From Fimenecus sp045594885 (GTDB taxonomy: Bacteria > Bacillota > Clostridia > Oscillospirales > Acutalibacteraceae): a stretch of 64,000 nucleotides of DNA. Positions 53,101-60,673 of this stretch are shown here, piece after piece. The notes beneath the pieces are model-generated. The model was not told the origin of the DNA. It worked only from the letters and a program-made list of their open reading frames with translations, and did no database searches. The stretch covers positions 1 to 64,000 of the forward strand of contig JAZNZJ010000026.1 of NCBI GenBank assembly GCA_045594885.1, written 5' to 3'. The position numbers were made by a program, and so were the translations under genes. Within the stretch, counting starts at the first letter, position 1; every line of letters begins with the position of its first letter.

Positions 53101-55500
53101 GTTTACGTCAGTAGCTTTACTGTCTTCATATGCCGGGTAATCATCATAATACATATCGGACATCTGACCAAAAGTATAATTTTTCTCAAAGTCATTGAAA
53201 GGAATGTACGGATATGCACCAATTGACTGACCTGTTCTTACCTCTTCACCCATAACCAAGTCATAAAGCTCAAGGAACTTTTCTTCTGATTCCTTACCCA
53301 ACAACTCATAGTGAGAAAGGTTGAAGGTTTCATAAATTGCCATTAACTGTTTAAGAGTACCCTGCAATTCTTCGTCTGTATGACTTGCAAATTCTGCAGT
53401 AGGAAGTCCCTCAACAGTATTTTCAAAATAGATAACCGCATTATAGTTTGACTCGGCATTTTCTGAATAAACATACTCAACAAACTCTTCTGCATCTTTA
53501 TAACGATTGTAAGCATCGGTATGACCAAGAGCTTTTAGCTTCTCGATTGCCTGTGAAACCTTTTCAGCATCTGAAAGAGCTGAATCCTTAGCAATACCGA
53601 AACATTCAATATAATTAAGAATAATGTCGTCAACCAAATCCTTGGCTGTCAAGTCATTAAGTGAAGGAATTTCACCAAAGTACTGCATAATGTATTCTGC
53701 AACAGCCTTTGGAACCTGAACAGTTCTGTCGTAGAAGCCTGACATTTTTCTACCAAGGTCCGCTGTACCACTACTATTAACAGTAGCACCTTCTTGTGGG
53801 AATTTAATTGCTGATGCATCTGTTACGTAACCCGCACTATCGAACGTACCACCTGTGTTTTTCTGACAGAACATAACCTGGTCAATGTAGAAAGATTTAT
53901 GAACTGACTCTGCCGTCCACTCTGCAACCTGAACACCCGCTGAAACAAGGTCTTCAATCGCAGTAAGGGGGTCGTTAACTGTGAATGTTACTGAACCATC
54001 ATCTGCATATGTTTCTGTGATATCGCCTTGAGGAGCTTTAAGAGTATTATTCTTTGTATTACCATTACCCCATGTTTCGCTTCTTTCATAGAGAATAATC
54101 ACATCTGTTACACAAGTACCTGCAGGATTAATCTTAATTCCGTAACCGGATTGGCTCGCTGCATATGGTTCTGCTGTTTTTGTTGTGCCGTCCGGCATAA
54201 TAAGTTTATCATTTGCTGTAACACTTTCAGAAAGAACATATGCTGCGAGGTTGTCTGCATTACCCTCAGGAGTATCGCAACCGCCCTTTGCCCAAGATTC
54301 CAAAGTTACCGAGCTTGTCATATATTGGTCTTCTTGTAAAATGAAATACTCAATCGGAACACGAACAAAACCCTTATAACCTGAAAGATTTGTAAAATAA
54401 CCATCAGTCATCGAAGTTGATTCCCAAAGGCCATCAGCATTCTGAATATAAATACCTTCACTAACTGTTCCGGCATTTACACCAGCTACAGACACAGTTG
54501 AAAAAGTTTTACCATAATGAGAATATTCGTTTTTCTTTGTGTCATCTCTATAATGTTCAAAAGATTTCTCGTTAGCCGATAAAGTAAATGCAAATTTATT
54601 AATTTGAGCACGGCTTAAATCAACATAGAACCAAACCTCTTCAGCATTTGAAAAGTCGTAGTGGTTACGGCTCCAAGTAGTTGTCATGATATATGGGGTT
54701 CCGTTGTATGCATTAGCTATCCATAAACGATAACCTGCACCGCCATCATAACCCATACCAGCCATCTGACCATTAACGTCAATCAATTCTGCACTTTGAC
54801 GTTCAGAGTAGTCCGGACTCGTTGAACCACCATCCGATTGATTGGAATTATCAATCTTCGCATTACCTTTCTGTTCAAAAAGCAACATTTCACGAACAAC
54901 CCAACTCTCATTAGGTGAGAAGTCATCGTTAATAATGTAGTAAGGAGTTTTTGTGAGAAGTGTATGAATTTTATCTGACACCCAACCGTCGCTGTCAACC
55001 GCCTGAATTGATACGTCATAACTCGCATCAACTTCATAATCTTCAAGGCTTTCAAATGCACCCGGCCAGTAATAGATTGAGTTAGGATAGTTGTTACCCT
55101 CTGTGTTATCTACAGAAAAAGTACCTACACGACCATCTGCATTATTCAAATTAAAGTTTTCTGACCAGATTTCAGTACGAGTACCGTCATCTTCAAGCTT
55201 TGTAATGGTCATAACATAACTTGCAATTGATTTCTTTGTAGGTGCTGCCTCTGTGTAAGTGTTCCACGTTGCCGCCGCATTTGCGTGTGGGAATGCTACA
55301 CTCAAACTACCGTCAGCATTAAGAGTTGCGATAAAGTTAGTATTGACCGCAGCCTCATTACTACCGTCACCCCAATAAGGTGCGGGGTCATATGAGCCCT
55401 CTCCGACTGCCCCGACCATTAACACGGGGATTGAAGAAACAATCATTATTAAACTCATTAAAATCGAGAGTGCTTTTTTAGTGATATTCTTCTTTTTCAT
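50182..55500 (-). CDS. Giant secreted protein with duplicated beta modules and a C-terminal array module
   Basis: A 1772-aa exported protein, second in the operon. ATG 55500 is chosen (AGGAAG six bases ahead, which overlaps the ATG at 55506). Signal peptide about 1-34. A Fn3-like stretch (about 40-190) is followed by a first lectin/CBM-like beta region (about 200-570, with LSGYKGFVRVPIEYF). A helical region (about 600-760) precedes a second beta region (about 780-1140, with LEGYKGFIRIPLSNF), so the pair looks duplicated. Helical segments fill about 1140-1500. The last 125 residues are one copy of the array module: YTVSIPADLAVDW and WDAAALGEYRTTLTYTVIY. No catalytic motif or anchor is seen. 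Confidence 0.72.
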   Translation of the reverse strand: MKKKNITKKALSILMSLIMIVSSIPVLMVGAVGEGSYDPAPYWGDGSNEAAVNTNFIATLNADGSLSVAFPHANAAATWNTYTEAAPTKKSIASYVMTITKLEDDGTRTEIWSENFNLNNADGRVGTFSVDNTEGNNYPNSIYYWPGAFESLEDYEVDASYDVSIQAVDSDGWVSDKIHTLLTKTPYYIINDDFSPNESWVVREMLLFEQKGNAKIDNSNQSDGGSTSPDYSERQSAELIDVNGQMAGMGYDGGAGYRLWIANAYNGTPYIMTTTWSRNHYDFSNAEEVWFYVDLSRAQINKFAFTLSANEKSFEHYRDDTKKNEYSHYGKTFSTVSVAGVNAGTVSEGIYIQNADGLWESTSMTDGYFTNLSGYKGFVRVPIEYFILQEDQYMTSSVTLESWAKGGCDTPEGNADNLAAYVLSESVTANDKLIMPDGTTKTAEPYAASQSGYGIKINPAGTCVTDVIILYERSETWGNGNTKNNTLKAPQGDITETYADDGSVTFTVNDPLTAIEDLVSAGVQVAEWTAESVHKSFYIDQVMFCQKNTGGTFDSAGYVTDASAIKFPQEGATVNSSGTADLGRKMSGFYDRTVQVPKAVAEYIMQYFGEIPSLNDLTAKDLVDDIILNYIECFGIAKDSALSDAEKVSQAIEKLKALGHTDAYNRYKDAEEFVEYVYSENAESNYNAVIYFENTVEGLPTAEFASHTDEELQGTLKQLMAIYETFNLSHYELLGKESEEKFLELYDLVMGEEVRTGQSIGAYPYIPFNDFEKNYTFGQMSDMYYDDYPAYEDSKATDVNSTGNFTTYVSSKTINQSAAIGEAIGWSPADFRPTGETLDNSAGTYFSRMDAQITNKGFADSLGATININGDLNSSSDVKLATLSTTYLGAEADTWGNLPGLDLSALAVKTDSTNGTDAEDVTRYGAGVIPNSFVMYVDFTNVEAVNMNIKFILQDSSGNDVNCYFCGGTLSDTPVIYQLDENGEWEAQNLSSSALDNSAWFGDDNAKALCSIAPSSLNKLEGYKGFIRIPLSNFRVPKPGTLRMDYYIFDNLLDDGYKIKQAKITFWDYTGANVGKDLTIDGLGFTYDPACTNRVSNNTDCNGELNQDNGITVKNMDEYFGVKTVDSSNFEKMVSTIDPYATEAEFKASFDRCIDAYLALSDYQKTIPEVKYCYETLLEAKYRNLYRDYTNEIQKEQWRPLYTATADGTAAENLLTALGAISETAKEYSTAEETLLDLYETHKDDYLTALGFTSIEEAQSVIDMYEKGYHRLSMDDRASITDYDFNRLTNAYNAARRAVLIGGDADVHEGVEKDGIIANVETFKNNIIRIYGLSSHTDDDADRIPDTEDSDNELRTVKYAGTTTDADGNTVNALGYYTDMYADISVFGKKLLSDDTDVAAAYMNMYDAAEAIHDNSTAITPNAGAAVEGGIITYERRLENAYTDVSAKITARTVLDTPTLNEIEYCLGQYEAFLRRYALVDELNYDYVQLALLLPTADLGKADGEQVVLTNSDEHPLYLDTADANLTYVAARLNRTVSVYLVTDYKWTQTGGTAYNFGYFNVNGSTGTDGTVTYTKLGDYANGVTSAFAPEISVDEAKAKKVPTGNQYEGTVTLMAFDSALITDGVDMATLEPVSTVEIPVMFVSTNGSDPIYYTVSIPADLAVDWDDTANKSVSYEIENASLNGGTLTVDVADNTGNFNTATNIGKLMNGDNAIEYTAYNFKETVFTTNISSATKPTDEPEVKISQEDWDAAALGEYRTTLTYTVIYDDGT

Positions 55501-55547
55501 TCTCATCTTCCTTTCTTCAAAAGGTATCTATAAAATGAACGGGAATT

Positions 55548-56384
55548 TTATTCCGCCTCTGCTTCGCTTACCTTAATCTTTGTTGCAACAACCATATTGT
55601 TAAGCTTTGTTCTCTGTTGGTCAAATGAATACGGCTGTTGCATTACAACTGCATCATATTCACCAACATCAAGTGTTCTCGTAATTGAGAACTTTGAAAT
55701 TGAATAACCGGGTTGAACAAGCCCCGATTTATAAATCATTTCGTCTGCATCATCAATCTTCTTGTTACCGTTTTTATCAAGATAGATTGTGAATTCCATA
55801 AAGCAGACACCTTCATTCTTTTTATGGTTTGTAAGAATTACGTTCTGCTCTTTCTGATTTGCCTTGAAATTCATTTCGGGAATACCGACAATTGTTACAT
55901 TTTTGTTTGATGTATCAATTTTTGAAGGTAGGTCAAGCTTACCCTCACCAATTTCGGCATCCGTATCAAGAATTAATGGTGCTGTTGTAGTAGTTGTTTC
56001 AGGCTCAGCACCTGTTTTTACAAGATATGCTGTTCCAAGAACCAAAGCCACAAGTAAAAGCAAACCAAGTAAAGTCCAAAGAATAATTGCACCGATATTA
56101 TCTTTCTTAACCGCTATAAATGAGCCCGTTTCAAGCTCTATGTAACCAATGGTCTTATATCTTGAGCCCGATGTTGCTTTATAAACGGTTTCTTCAATTC
56201 CGTCAACTTCAATTGTGCCCGCTTCGTCCTTACCGTATTTAAGCTGACCTACAACACGAATACCCCCATCAGGATAAAGTGCTTTCATTTCTTTGACGGT
56301 GTAATAACCAACCTCAAAGCCGGTATCTTTATTATAGTATGACTCTGTATAGTCATTTCCTGTTTTAATAATGAATTGTGCCAA
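55548..56384 (-). CDS. Single-pass membrane protein heading the surface operon
   Basis: A 278-aa protein read from a TTG at 56384, with GGAGG eight bases ahead; the frame's earlier TTG (56399) overlaps that SD. Residues 1-100 are soluble and probably cytoplasmic (SRYKTIGYIELETGSFIAVKK). A transmembrane helix (about 100-123) follows, then a Thr-rich linker (EPETTTTTAP) and an extracellular beta domain (about 160-270) with GIPEMNFKANQKEQNVILTN and IYKSGLVQPGYSISKFSI. That ordering resembles an extracellular module often met in clostridial surface proteins, but I cannot name it. It could be the membrane base or a sensor for the proteins encoded behind it. 47 bp separate it from the giant gene. 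Confidence 0.72.
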   Translation of the reverse strand: MAQFIIKTGNDYTESYYNKDTGFEVGYYTVKEMKALYPDGGIRVVGQLKYGKDEAGTIEVDGIEETVYKATSGSRYKTIGYIELETGSFIAVKKDNIGAIILWTLLGLLLLVALVLGTAYLVKTGAEPETTTTTAPLILDTDAEIGEGKLDLPSKIDTSNKNVTIVGIPEMNFKANQKEQNVILTNHKKNEGVCFMEFTIYLDKNGNKKIDDADEMIYKSGLVQPGYSISKFSITRTLDVGEYDAVVMQQPYSFDQQRTKLNNMVVATKIKVSEAEAE

Positions 56385-56458
56385 AATAAGTTCCTCCAAT
56401 AACGCACATCTTAAAATTAAAGATAGTTATAGATATAGATTTACAATTTAACATTATT

Positions 56459-56487
56459 ATTTTAATACCATTTTTTTCAGTTGTCAA
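56459..56487 (-). promoter_or_regulatory. Strong promoter of the surface-protein operon
   Basis: TTGACA (56487-56482), 17-bp spacer, TAAAAT (56464-56459) on the minus strand, giving a 5' leader of about 70 nt before the TTG start at 56384. No further promoter-size gap exists until 42824. Confidence 0.75.
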
Positions 56488-56846
56488 CACTTTTTATTGT
56501 ATAATTTTATTAGTTTTTTTAAATATTTCGACATGTTTTTGTCAATCTACTATAAATTATATCTAAATTATGAACACTAACGATTAAAATTGTTCAATAA
56601 ACTCATTGTTCAGTATTTTTTTGACTAAAAACAGCCTTATAGACGTTTTATAACTCAACCTCTCAACAAATTGGGAGTTGTAGAATTGATTTGTATGTAC
56701 TGTTTATGGTAGGGCGGGGTCTTGACCCCGCCGAATAACATATGGTAACTCAACGGCGGGGTCAAGACCCCGCCCTACCGACGTTATTATTTATCCCAAC
56801 AAATTCAATTTTATCAGGTTAAATTATTTACAATATGTATAACAAA
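56488..56846. repeat. Gene-free region with long GC-rich inverted repeat
   Basis: No gene is seen. Positions 56708-56733 and 56754-56779 form a perfect 26-bp inverted repeat with a 20-base loop; each arm contains the GGCGGGGTC-TT-GACCCCGCC palindrome also found at 9565-9584. The 22-bp sequence CTCTCAACAAATTGGG plus AGTTGT at 56660-56681 matches 9384-9405 with one change. The two intergenic regions thus share at least two repeat units. The rest (56490-56650) is AT-rich and featureless. Confidence 0.7.
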
Positions 56847-56870
56847 AAAGCGAGAGTTTCCTCTCGCTTT
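56847..56870 (-). terminator. Intrinsic terminator after the SPFH gene
   Basis: AAAGCGAGAG / CTCTCGCTTT stem with 4-base loop; the minus-strand transcript runs on into TTTTTTG. Confidence 0.88.
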
Positions 56871-56905
56871 GATTGTTATGACGATTAAAACCGCCCATTG
56901 TTAAA

Positions 56906-57799
56906 TTAGTCTTTCTTTGCAAGTTCTGTCAAAGATGTTGCAAGACCTGCAAGTCCCTGAATTTCTGACGGAATAATAATCTTTGTTGCCTTGCCGTCGG
57001 CAGCCTTTTCGAATGACTCAAGAGCCTTGATGCTGATAAATTCCTGACTTGGTTGTACCTTGTTAATCATTTCAATACCTGCAGCAGTTGCTTCTTGAAT
57101 CTTAAGGATTGCAGCAGCCTCACCCTCTGCCTCACGGATTTTTGATTCCTTAATCGCATCGGCACGAAGAATTGCAGATTCTTTTTCACCCTCTGCAACG
57201 AGGATTGCGGCTTTCTTTTCACCCTCTGCCTGAAGAATCTTTTCACGACGTTCACGTTCTGCCTTCATCTGCTTTTCCATTGAGTCTTGAATTTCACGAG
57301 GAGGCATAATGTTTTTAAGCTCAACACGGTTAATTTTGATACCCCATGCATCTGTTGCCTCGTCAAGAACTTCAGTAATCTTTGAGTTGATTGTATCTCT
57401 TGATGTGAGAGTTGCGTCAAGCTCAAGGTCACCAATGATATTACGAAGTGTTGTTGCAGTAAGGTTTTCAATAGCCATCATTGGTCTTTCAACACCGTAT
57501 GTGTAAAGTTTGGGGTCAATAATTCTGTAGAAAACAACTGTGTCAATTGACATTGTTACGTTATCCTTTGTGATAACCGGCTGTGGTGGGAAATCAACAA
57601 CAGCCTCTTTAAGACTTACTCTTTTTGCAACTCTGTCAATTACAGGGATTTTCACATGAAGACCTGTATCCCAAGTTGAATTATAAGCACCAAGTCTTTC
57701 AACAACATAGGCATTTGCCTGAGGTACAATACGTACATTTGCCACGATAATTGCAATTACAATCGCAATAAGAATGATGGGGATAATTAAAAATTCCAT
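56906..57799 (-). CDS. SPFH/Band 7 (stomatin-like) membrane protein
   Basis: A 297-aa protein of the stomatin/QmcA group. An N-terminal transmembrane helix (about 2-21) is followed by VPQANAYVVERLGAY (about 26-40), the SPFH domain, and a helical Ala/Glu-rich region (about 180-240, EKKAAILVAEGEKESAI) that drives oligomerisation. Such proteins form ring-like membrane microdomain scaffolds. The NfeD gene lies directly upstream (21-bp gap), the standard partner arrangement. Confidence 0.92.
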   Translation of the reverse strand: MEFLIIPIILIAIVIAIIVANVRIVPQANAYVVERLGAYNSTWDTGLHVKIPVIDRVAKRVSLKEAVVDFPPQPVITKDNVTMSIDTVVFYRIIDPKLYTYGVERPMMAIENLTATTLRNIIGDLELDATLTSRDTINSKITEVLDEATDAWGIKINRVELKNIMPPREIQDSMEKQMKAERERREKILQAEGEKKAAILVAEGEKESAILRADAIKESKIREAEGEAAAILKIQEATAAGIEMINKVQPSQEFISIKALESFEKAADGKATKIIIPSEIQGLAGLATSLTELAKKD

Positions 57800-57820
57800 A
57801 AATTTTCTCCTTTTTATAAA

Positions 57821-58261
57821 TTATTTCTTATTTATTACAAGAGTAGTGCCTTCTACCCTCTTAATAACAACTATTTCGTCTTTTGGAATTGTGTCTCCGT
57901 TTTCGCTGACAGCCCTCCAATAAACGTCGCCTACAAGAATTCTTCCCGAAATTGGTGTAGTGTCTTCAGTAACAACCGCCGTTTTGCCCAACAATTTTTC
58001 ATTTTGGTCAACATCGTCAACGGGCTTTTTGATATGCTTTTTGTAAATTTTGCGGGCCACCACCATAAACACGGCACTCAACACCACAAAAATTGCAATC
58101 TGCCAAACCAAGCTGTCTATAACAAAAGTCAGAAGACAGACTATAATTGCCGCCGGCACAAACCAAATCGACACAAGTGTTGTTGTTAGCAGTTCAACCA
58201 CAAGAAAGAAAACCGCTACCCCAAGCCACGCAACCCAAGGGTTGCTTAAAATGTATTCCAT
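57821..58261 (-). CDS. NfeD-family membrane protein, short form
   Basis: A 146-aa protein with an N-terminal hydrophobic part (about three helices, 8-70) and a C-terminal OB-fold domain (about 88-146: GKTAVVTEDT, GRILVGDVYWRAVS, IVVIKRVEGTTLVI). It has no serine protease domain, so it is the short NfeD1b-like form that pairs with SPFH proteins in membrane quality control. It is co-transcribed with the stomatin-like gene. Confidence 0.9.
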   Translation of the reverse strand: MEYILSNPWVAWLGVAVFFLVVELLTTTLVSIWFVPAAIIVCLLTFVIDSLVWQIAIFVVLSAVFMVVARKIYKKHIKKPVDDVDQNEKLLGKTAVVTEDTTPISGRILVGDVYWRAVSENGDTIPKDEIVVIKRVEGTTLVINKK

Positions 58262-58284
58262 ATTCTCACTCCTATAACAAGAAT

Positions 58285-58467
58285 TTATTCATCTTTTTGA
58301 ATTTCTTTTGCAAAGGTTATAAGCATAGGTGTTTTTGCCTTTGTAATTGCTGTACCGCCCAGATAAACATCTGTACTCACAACCTCCCAACCATATTTTG
58401 CCATATCATTCATTTTTGTTTCTGCATCGCAAAGCTTTACCTCTATTATTTTATATTCTTTTTGCAT
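58285..58467 (-). CDS. Small DUF4177-like protein
   Basis: A 60-aa protein starting at ATG 58467 with AAGGAG eight bases ahead; the frame up to 58509 is not needed. The pattern EYKIIEVK...MNDMAKYGWEVVSTDVY is that of the small DUF4177 type fold, whose role is unknown. It is soluble. It lies between the DUF1836 regulator and NfeD genes. Confidence 0.65.
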   Translation of the reverse strand: MQKEYKIIEVKLCDAETKMNDMAKYGWEVVSTDVYLGGTAITKAKTPMLITFAKEIQKDE

Positions 58468-58492
58468 TGGTTTTAACTCCTTTTTCTTAATA

Positions 58493-59053
58493 TCAACGAA
58501 TTTCAGCAAATGCTTGTTGTGCCAAGTCCCTCATTCTTGTTGAGAGAATTGCAAGAACCATTGCCTTTAATGCCGTTTTTAATTTATTTCTCGAAACATC
58601 GTCGTGCATAATTGCTTTTTCTATACTCTCATCAATGATTAAATCCAATTTTTCTGTATCATAAATCGCATTATTATCACATTGATAAATCGCACTACAA
58701 AGAATATTAAAGAGGTCTTTGTCAGGCAAAATGTCGTCAGAGCGGTCTTCAACTGAGCCATTTATATAACTCATTAAATATGTTATCTGTTCAAGCTGCA
58801 TTGAGCCCCGCATCATATTTATAAGAATAATTCGCATCAATTGTTCTTCGCCGTAACGTTTACCCTCGGGGTTTTTTACCCAGCCACGTTTAACCCAATT
58901 TTGAATTGTTGAGGGTTCAAGCCCCGTCACCTCTGACACTTGTGAGAGAGTCAACCCCTTTGTAACCGTAAGCAAGGGCGCTATTGTTGAAAAACAATCT
59001 TCTGCAACTATTGGGTTAAAATCCAACATCGTTCCGGGAATTTTCTCAACCAT
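58493..59053 (-). CDS. DUF1836 protein with MerR-like helix-turn-helix
   Basis: A 186-aa putative regulator. Residues about 33-60 (LTLSQVSEVTGLEPSTIQNWVKRGWV) form a MerR-like HTH, followed by GKRYGEEQLMRIILINMMR, the DUF1836 hallmark. A helical effector part fills the rest. Two ACGT-centred palindromes in its own promoter region suggest autoregulation, with the DUF4177, NfeD and SPFH genes downstream as co-regulated targets. Family function is not established. Confidence 0.8.
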   Translation of the reverse strand: MVEKIPGTMLDFNPIVAEDCFSTIAPLLTVTKGLTLSQVSEVTGLEPSTIQNWVKRGWVKNPEGKRYGEEQLMRIILINMMRGSMQLEQITYLMSYINGSVEDRSDDILPDKDLFNILCSAIYQCDNNAIYDTEKLDLIIDESIEKAIMHDDVSRNKLKTALKAMVLAILSTRMRDLAQQAFAEIR

Positions 59054-59083
59054 TCTGCCACCGCCTTTCTTTAATGTGATTTG

Positions 59084-59130
59084 ATTATATCACAAGTTCA
59101 CGTGAACTTCAACAGGGTTTACGTGAAATG
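59084..59130 (-). promoter_or_regulatory. Promoter with two palindromic operator sites
   Basis: -35 TTGAAG (59112-59107), 17-bp spacer, -10 TATAAT (59089-59084). The perfect 16-bp palindrome AAGTTCACGTGAACTT (59094-59109) fills the spacer. A second, imperfect site TTTACGTGAAA (59118-59128) lies just upstream of -35. The ACGT centres are 21 bp apart, two helical turns, as for cooperative dimers. Confidence 0.7.
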
Positions 59131-59180
59131 TTTGACAAATTTTTAACATCGTTTTTGTGCATTATGCTATAAAAAACAAA

Positions 59181-59203
59181 AAAGAGCAGAAATTCTGCTC
59201 TTT
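59181..59203 (-). terminator. Intrinsic terminator after the MATE gene
   Basis: AAAGAGCAGAA / TTCTGCTCTTT stem with one-base centre, then TTTTGTTTTTT on the transcript. Confidence 0.88.
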
Positions 59204-59213
59204 AATAATAGTG

Positions 59214-60599
59214 TTAAGATATCATCTCATTTATTTTTCTTTTTGCTCTTTTCAAAGTCTTTGAAAGAAAAACTGCACTCAATATGAGTGAAACACATTC
59301 TGCTATTGGGAATGCGAACCACACAAGTTCAAGACGTTCAGTCTGTGCAAGAAGCCATGCCGAAGGCAATAACACCACCAACTGACGACATACCGAAACA
59401 ATCAAACTATATGTGGGATTTCCGATTGCTTGACATACCGAACCTGCAATAATACAAAAACCTGCAAAAACAAAATGAATACCGATAATCCTTAATGCAG
59501 GAACACCTATTGTCAGCATTTCTTCTGAAGCATTGAAAAGTGACAACAAAATATGAGGACAAAGTTCAAATGCAAGTAATCCTATAGCCATTATTGACAT
59601 AGCAATAACGATTGATAAAAACACCGTCTTTTTAATTCTGTCAAGTCGTTTCGCCCCGTAATTATATGCGATAATCGGAACCATACCATTGTTAAGTCCG
59701 AAAATGGGCATAAAAATGAAACTCTGCAATTTGAAATATGCACCAAAAACTGCCGTTGCAGTTGTGGTAAATGCAATAAGAATTTTATTAAGGCTGAACG
59801 TCATAACCGAACCGATTGATTGCATTATAATCGACGGCAAACCTATTTTATAAATCTCTTTGACGATTTTTGTATCCCACCGCATAAGTTTTGTAGTGAT
59901 ATGCACTTCGGGATTGAATTTAATATTGAATATAATTGCCATTAAACCTGCTACTATCTGACCTGATACGGTCGCAATCGCAGCACCCGCCACTTCAAGT
60001 CTTGGAAAACCAAAAAGACCGAAAATAAGAATGGGGTCAAGAATGATATTAACCACCGCACCAACGAGATGTGTAATCATTGTAAGGAACGTTCTGCCCG
60101 TTGCCTGCAAAATCTTTTCAAAGCAGAATTGTGTGAAAATTCCTATTGAGGCTACAAGGCACACGGTTGCATAATCAGTTCCGTATTCAATAATTTCGCT
60201 CACATCTGTCTGCATTATAAAAAACGGACGTGCAAAGAAAATACCTATCACGACAAACACAATACAACTTAATCCAAAAACAAATATACCCGTGTTTGCA
60301 ACCCTGTTTGCTCTGTCAATTTTTTTTGCACCCAAAGATTGTGAAAGAAGTGCGTTCATTCCCACCGCTGTACCGCCACACACAGCAATCATCAATTGTT
60401 GCAACGGAAAAGCAAGGGACACCGCATTCAATGCATTTTCACTTAACTGAGAAACGAAAATACTATCAACAATATTGTAACATGCCTGTACAATCATTGA
60501 AATCATCATCGGTGCCGACATACTTATCAATAATTTTGCTACGGGCATTACTCCCATTTTATTTTCTTGAGGCGGAACACTATTTTTAACATTTTCCAA
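59214..60599 (-). CDS. MATE-family efflux transporter
   Basis: A 461-aa membrane protein with about 12 helices in two halves, of the multidrug and toxin extrusion (NorM/DinF-like) type. The opening MGVMPVAKLLISMSAPMMIS and the repeated SIFVSQLSENALNAVSLAFP / GLNNGMVPIIAYNYGAKR blocks are typical of clostridial members. The start is a TTG at 60599 with a weak GGGTAG ahead; an ATG 15 codons on is the alternative. Substrate unknown. It has its own terminator, and the BY-kinase gene lies upstream. Confidence 0.88.
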   Translation of the reverse strand: MENVKNSVPPQENKMGVMPVAKLLISMSAPMMISMIVQACYNIVDSIFVSQLSENALNAVSLAFPLQQLMIAVCGGTAVGMNALLSQSLGAKKIDRANRVANTGIFVFGLSCIVFVVIGIFFARPFFIMQTDVSEIIEYGTDYATVCLVASIGIFTQFCFEKILQATGRTFLTMITHLVGAVVNIILDPILIFGLFGFPRLEVAGAAIATVSGQIVAGLMAIIFNIKFNPEVHITTKLMRWDTKIVKEIYKIGLPSIIMQSIGSVMTFSLNKILIAFTTTATAVFGAYFKLQSFIFMPIFGLNNGMVPIIAYNYGAKRLDRIKKTVFLSIVIAMSIMAIGLLAFELCPHILLSLFNASEEMLTIGVPALRIIGIHFVFAGFCIIAGSVCQAIGNPTYSLIVSVCRQLVVLLPSAWLLAQTERLELVWFAFPIAECVSLILSAVFLSKTLKRAKRKINEMIS

Positions 60600-60626
60600 T
60601 TTTACTACCCACTTCTACACAAATTT

Positions 60627-60651
60627 CAAGCCGTACAGTTTGTACGGCTTG
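60627..60651 (-). terminator. Hairpin after the BY-kinase gene
   Basis: CAAGCCGTACA / TGTACGGCTTG perfect 11-bp stem with 3-base loop. The T-run is weak (GAAATTTG), so termination may be partial and let the MATE gene be read. Confidence 0.6.
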
Positions 60652-60673
60652 AATAATTAAGATTATTTATTGT

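Noticed and set aside
37000..56400. Sortase-anchored surface proteins
   Set aside because: No LPxTG-like motif precedes the C-terminal helices of the lipase or the Asp-rich protein, and the small array proteins have no anchor; no sortase gene is present.
56708..56779. The 26-bp inverted repeat as a terminator of the SPFH or surface operons
   Set aside because: It has no T-run, lies upstream of the surface-operon promoter and after a better terminator (56847-56870), and its core recurs elsewhere as a repeat.
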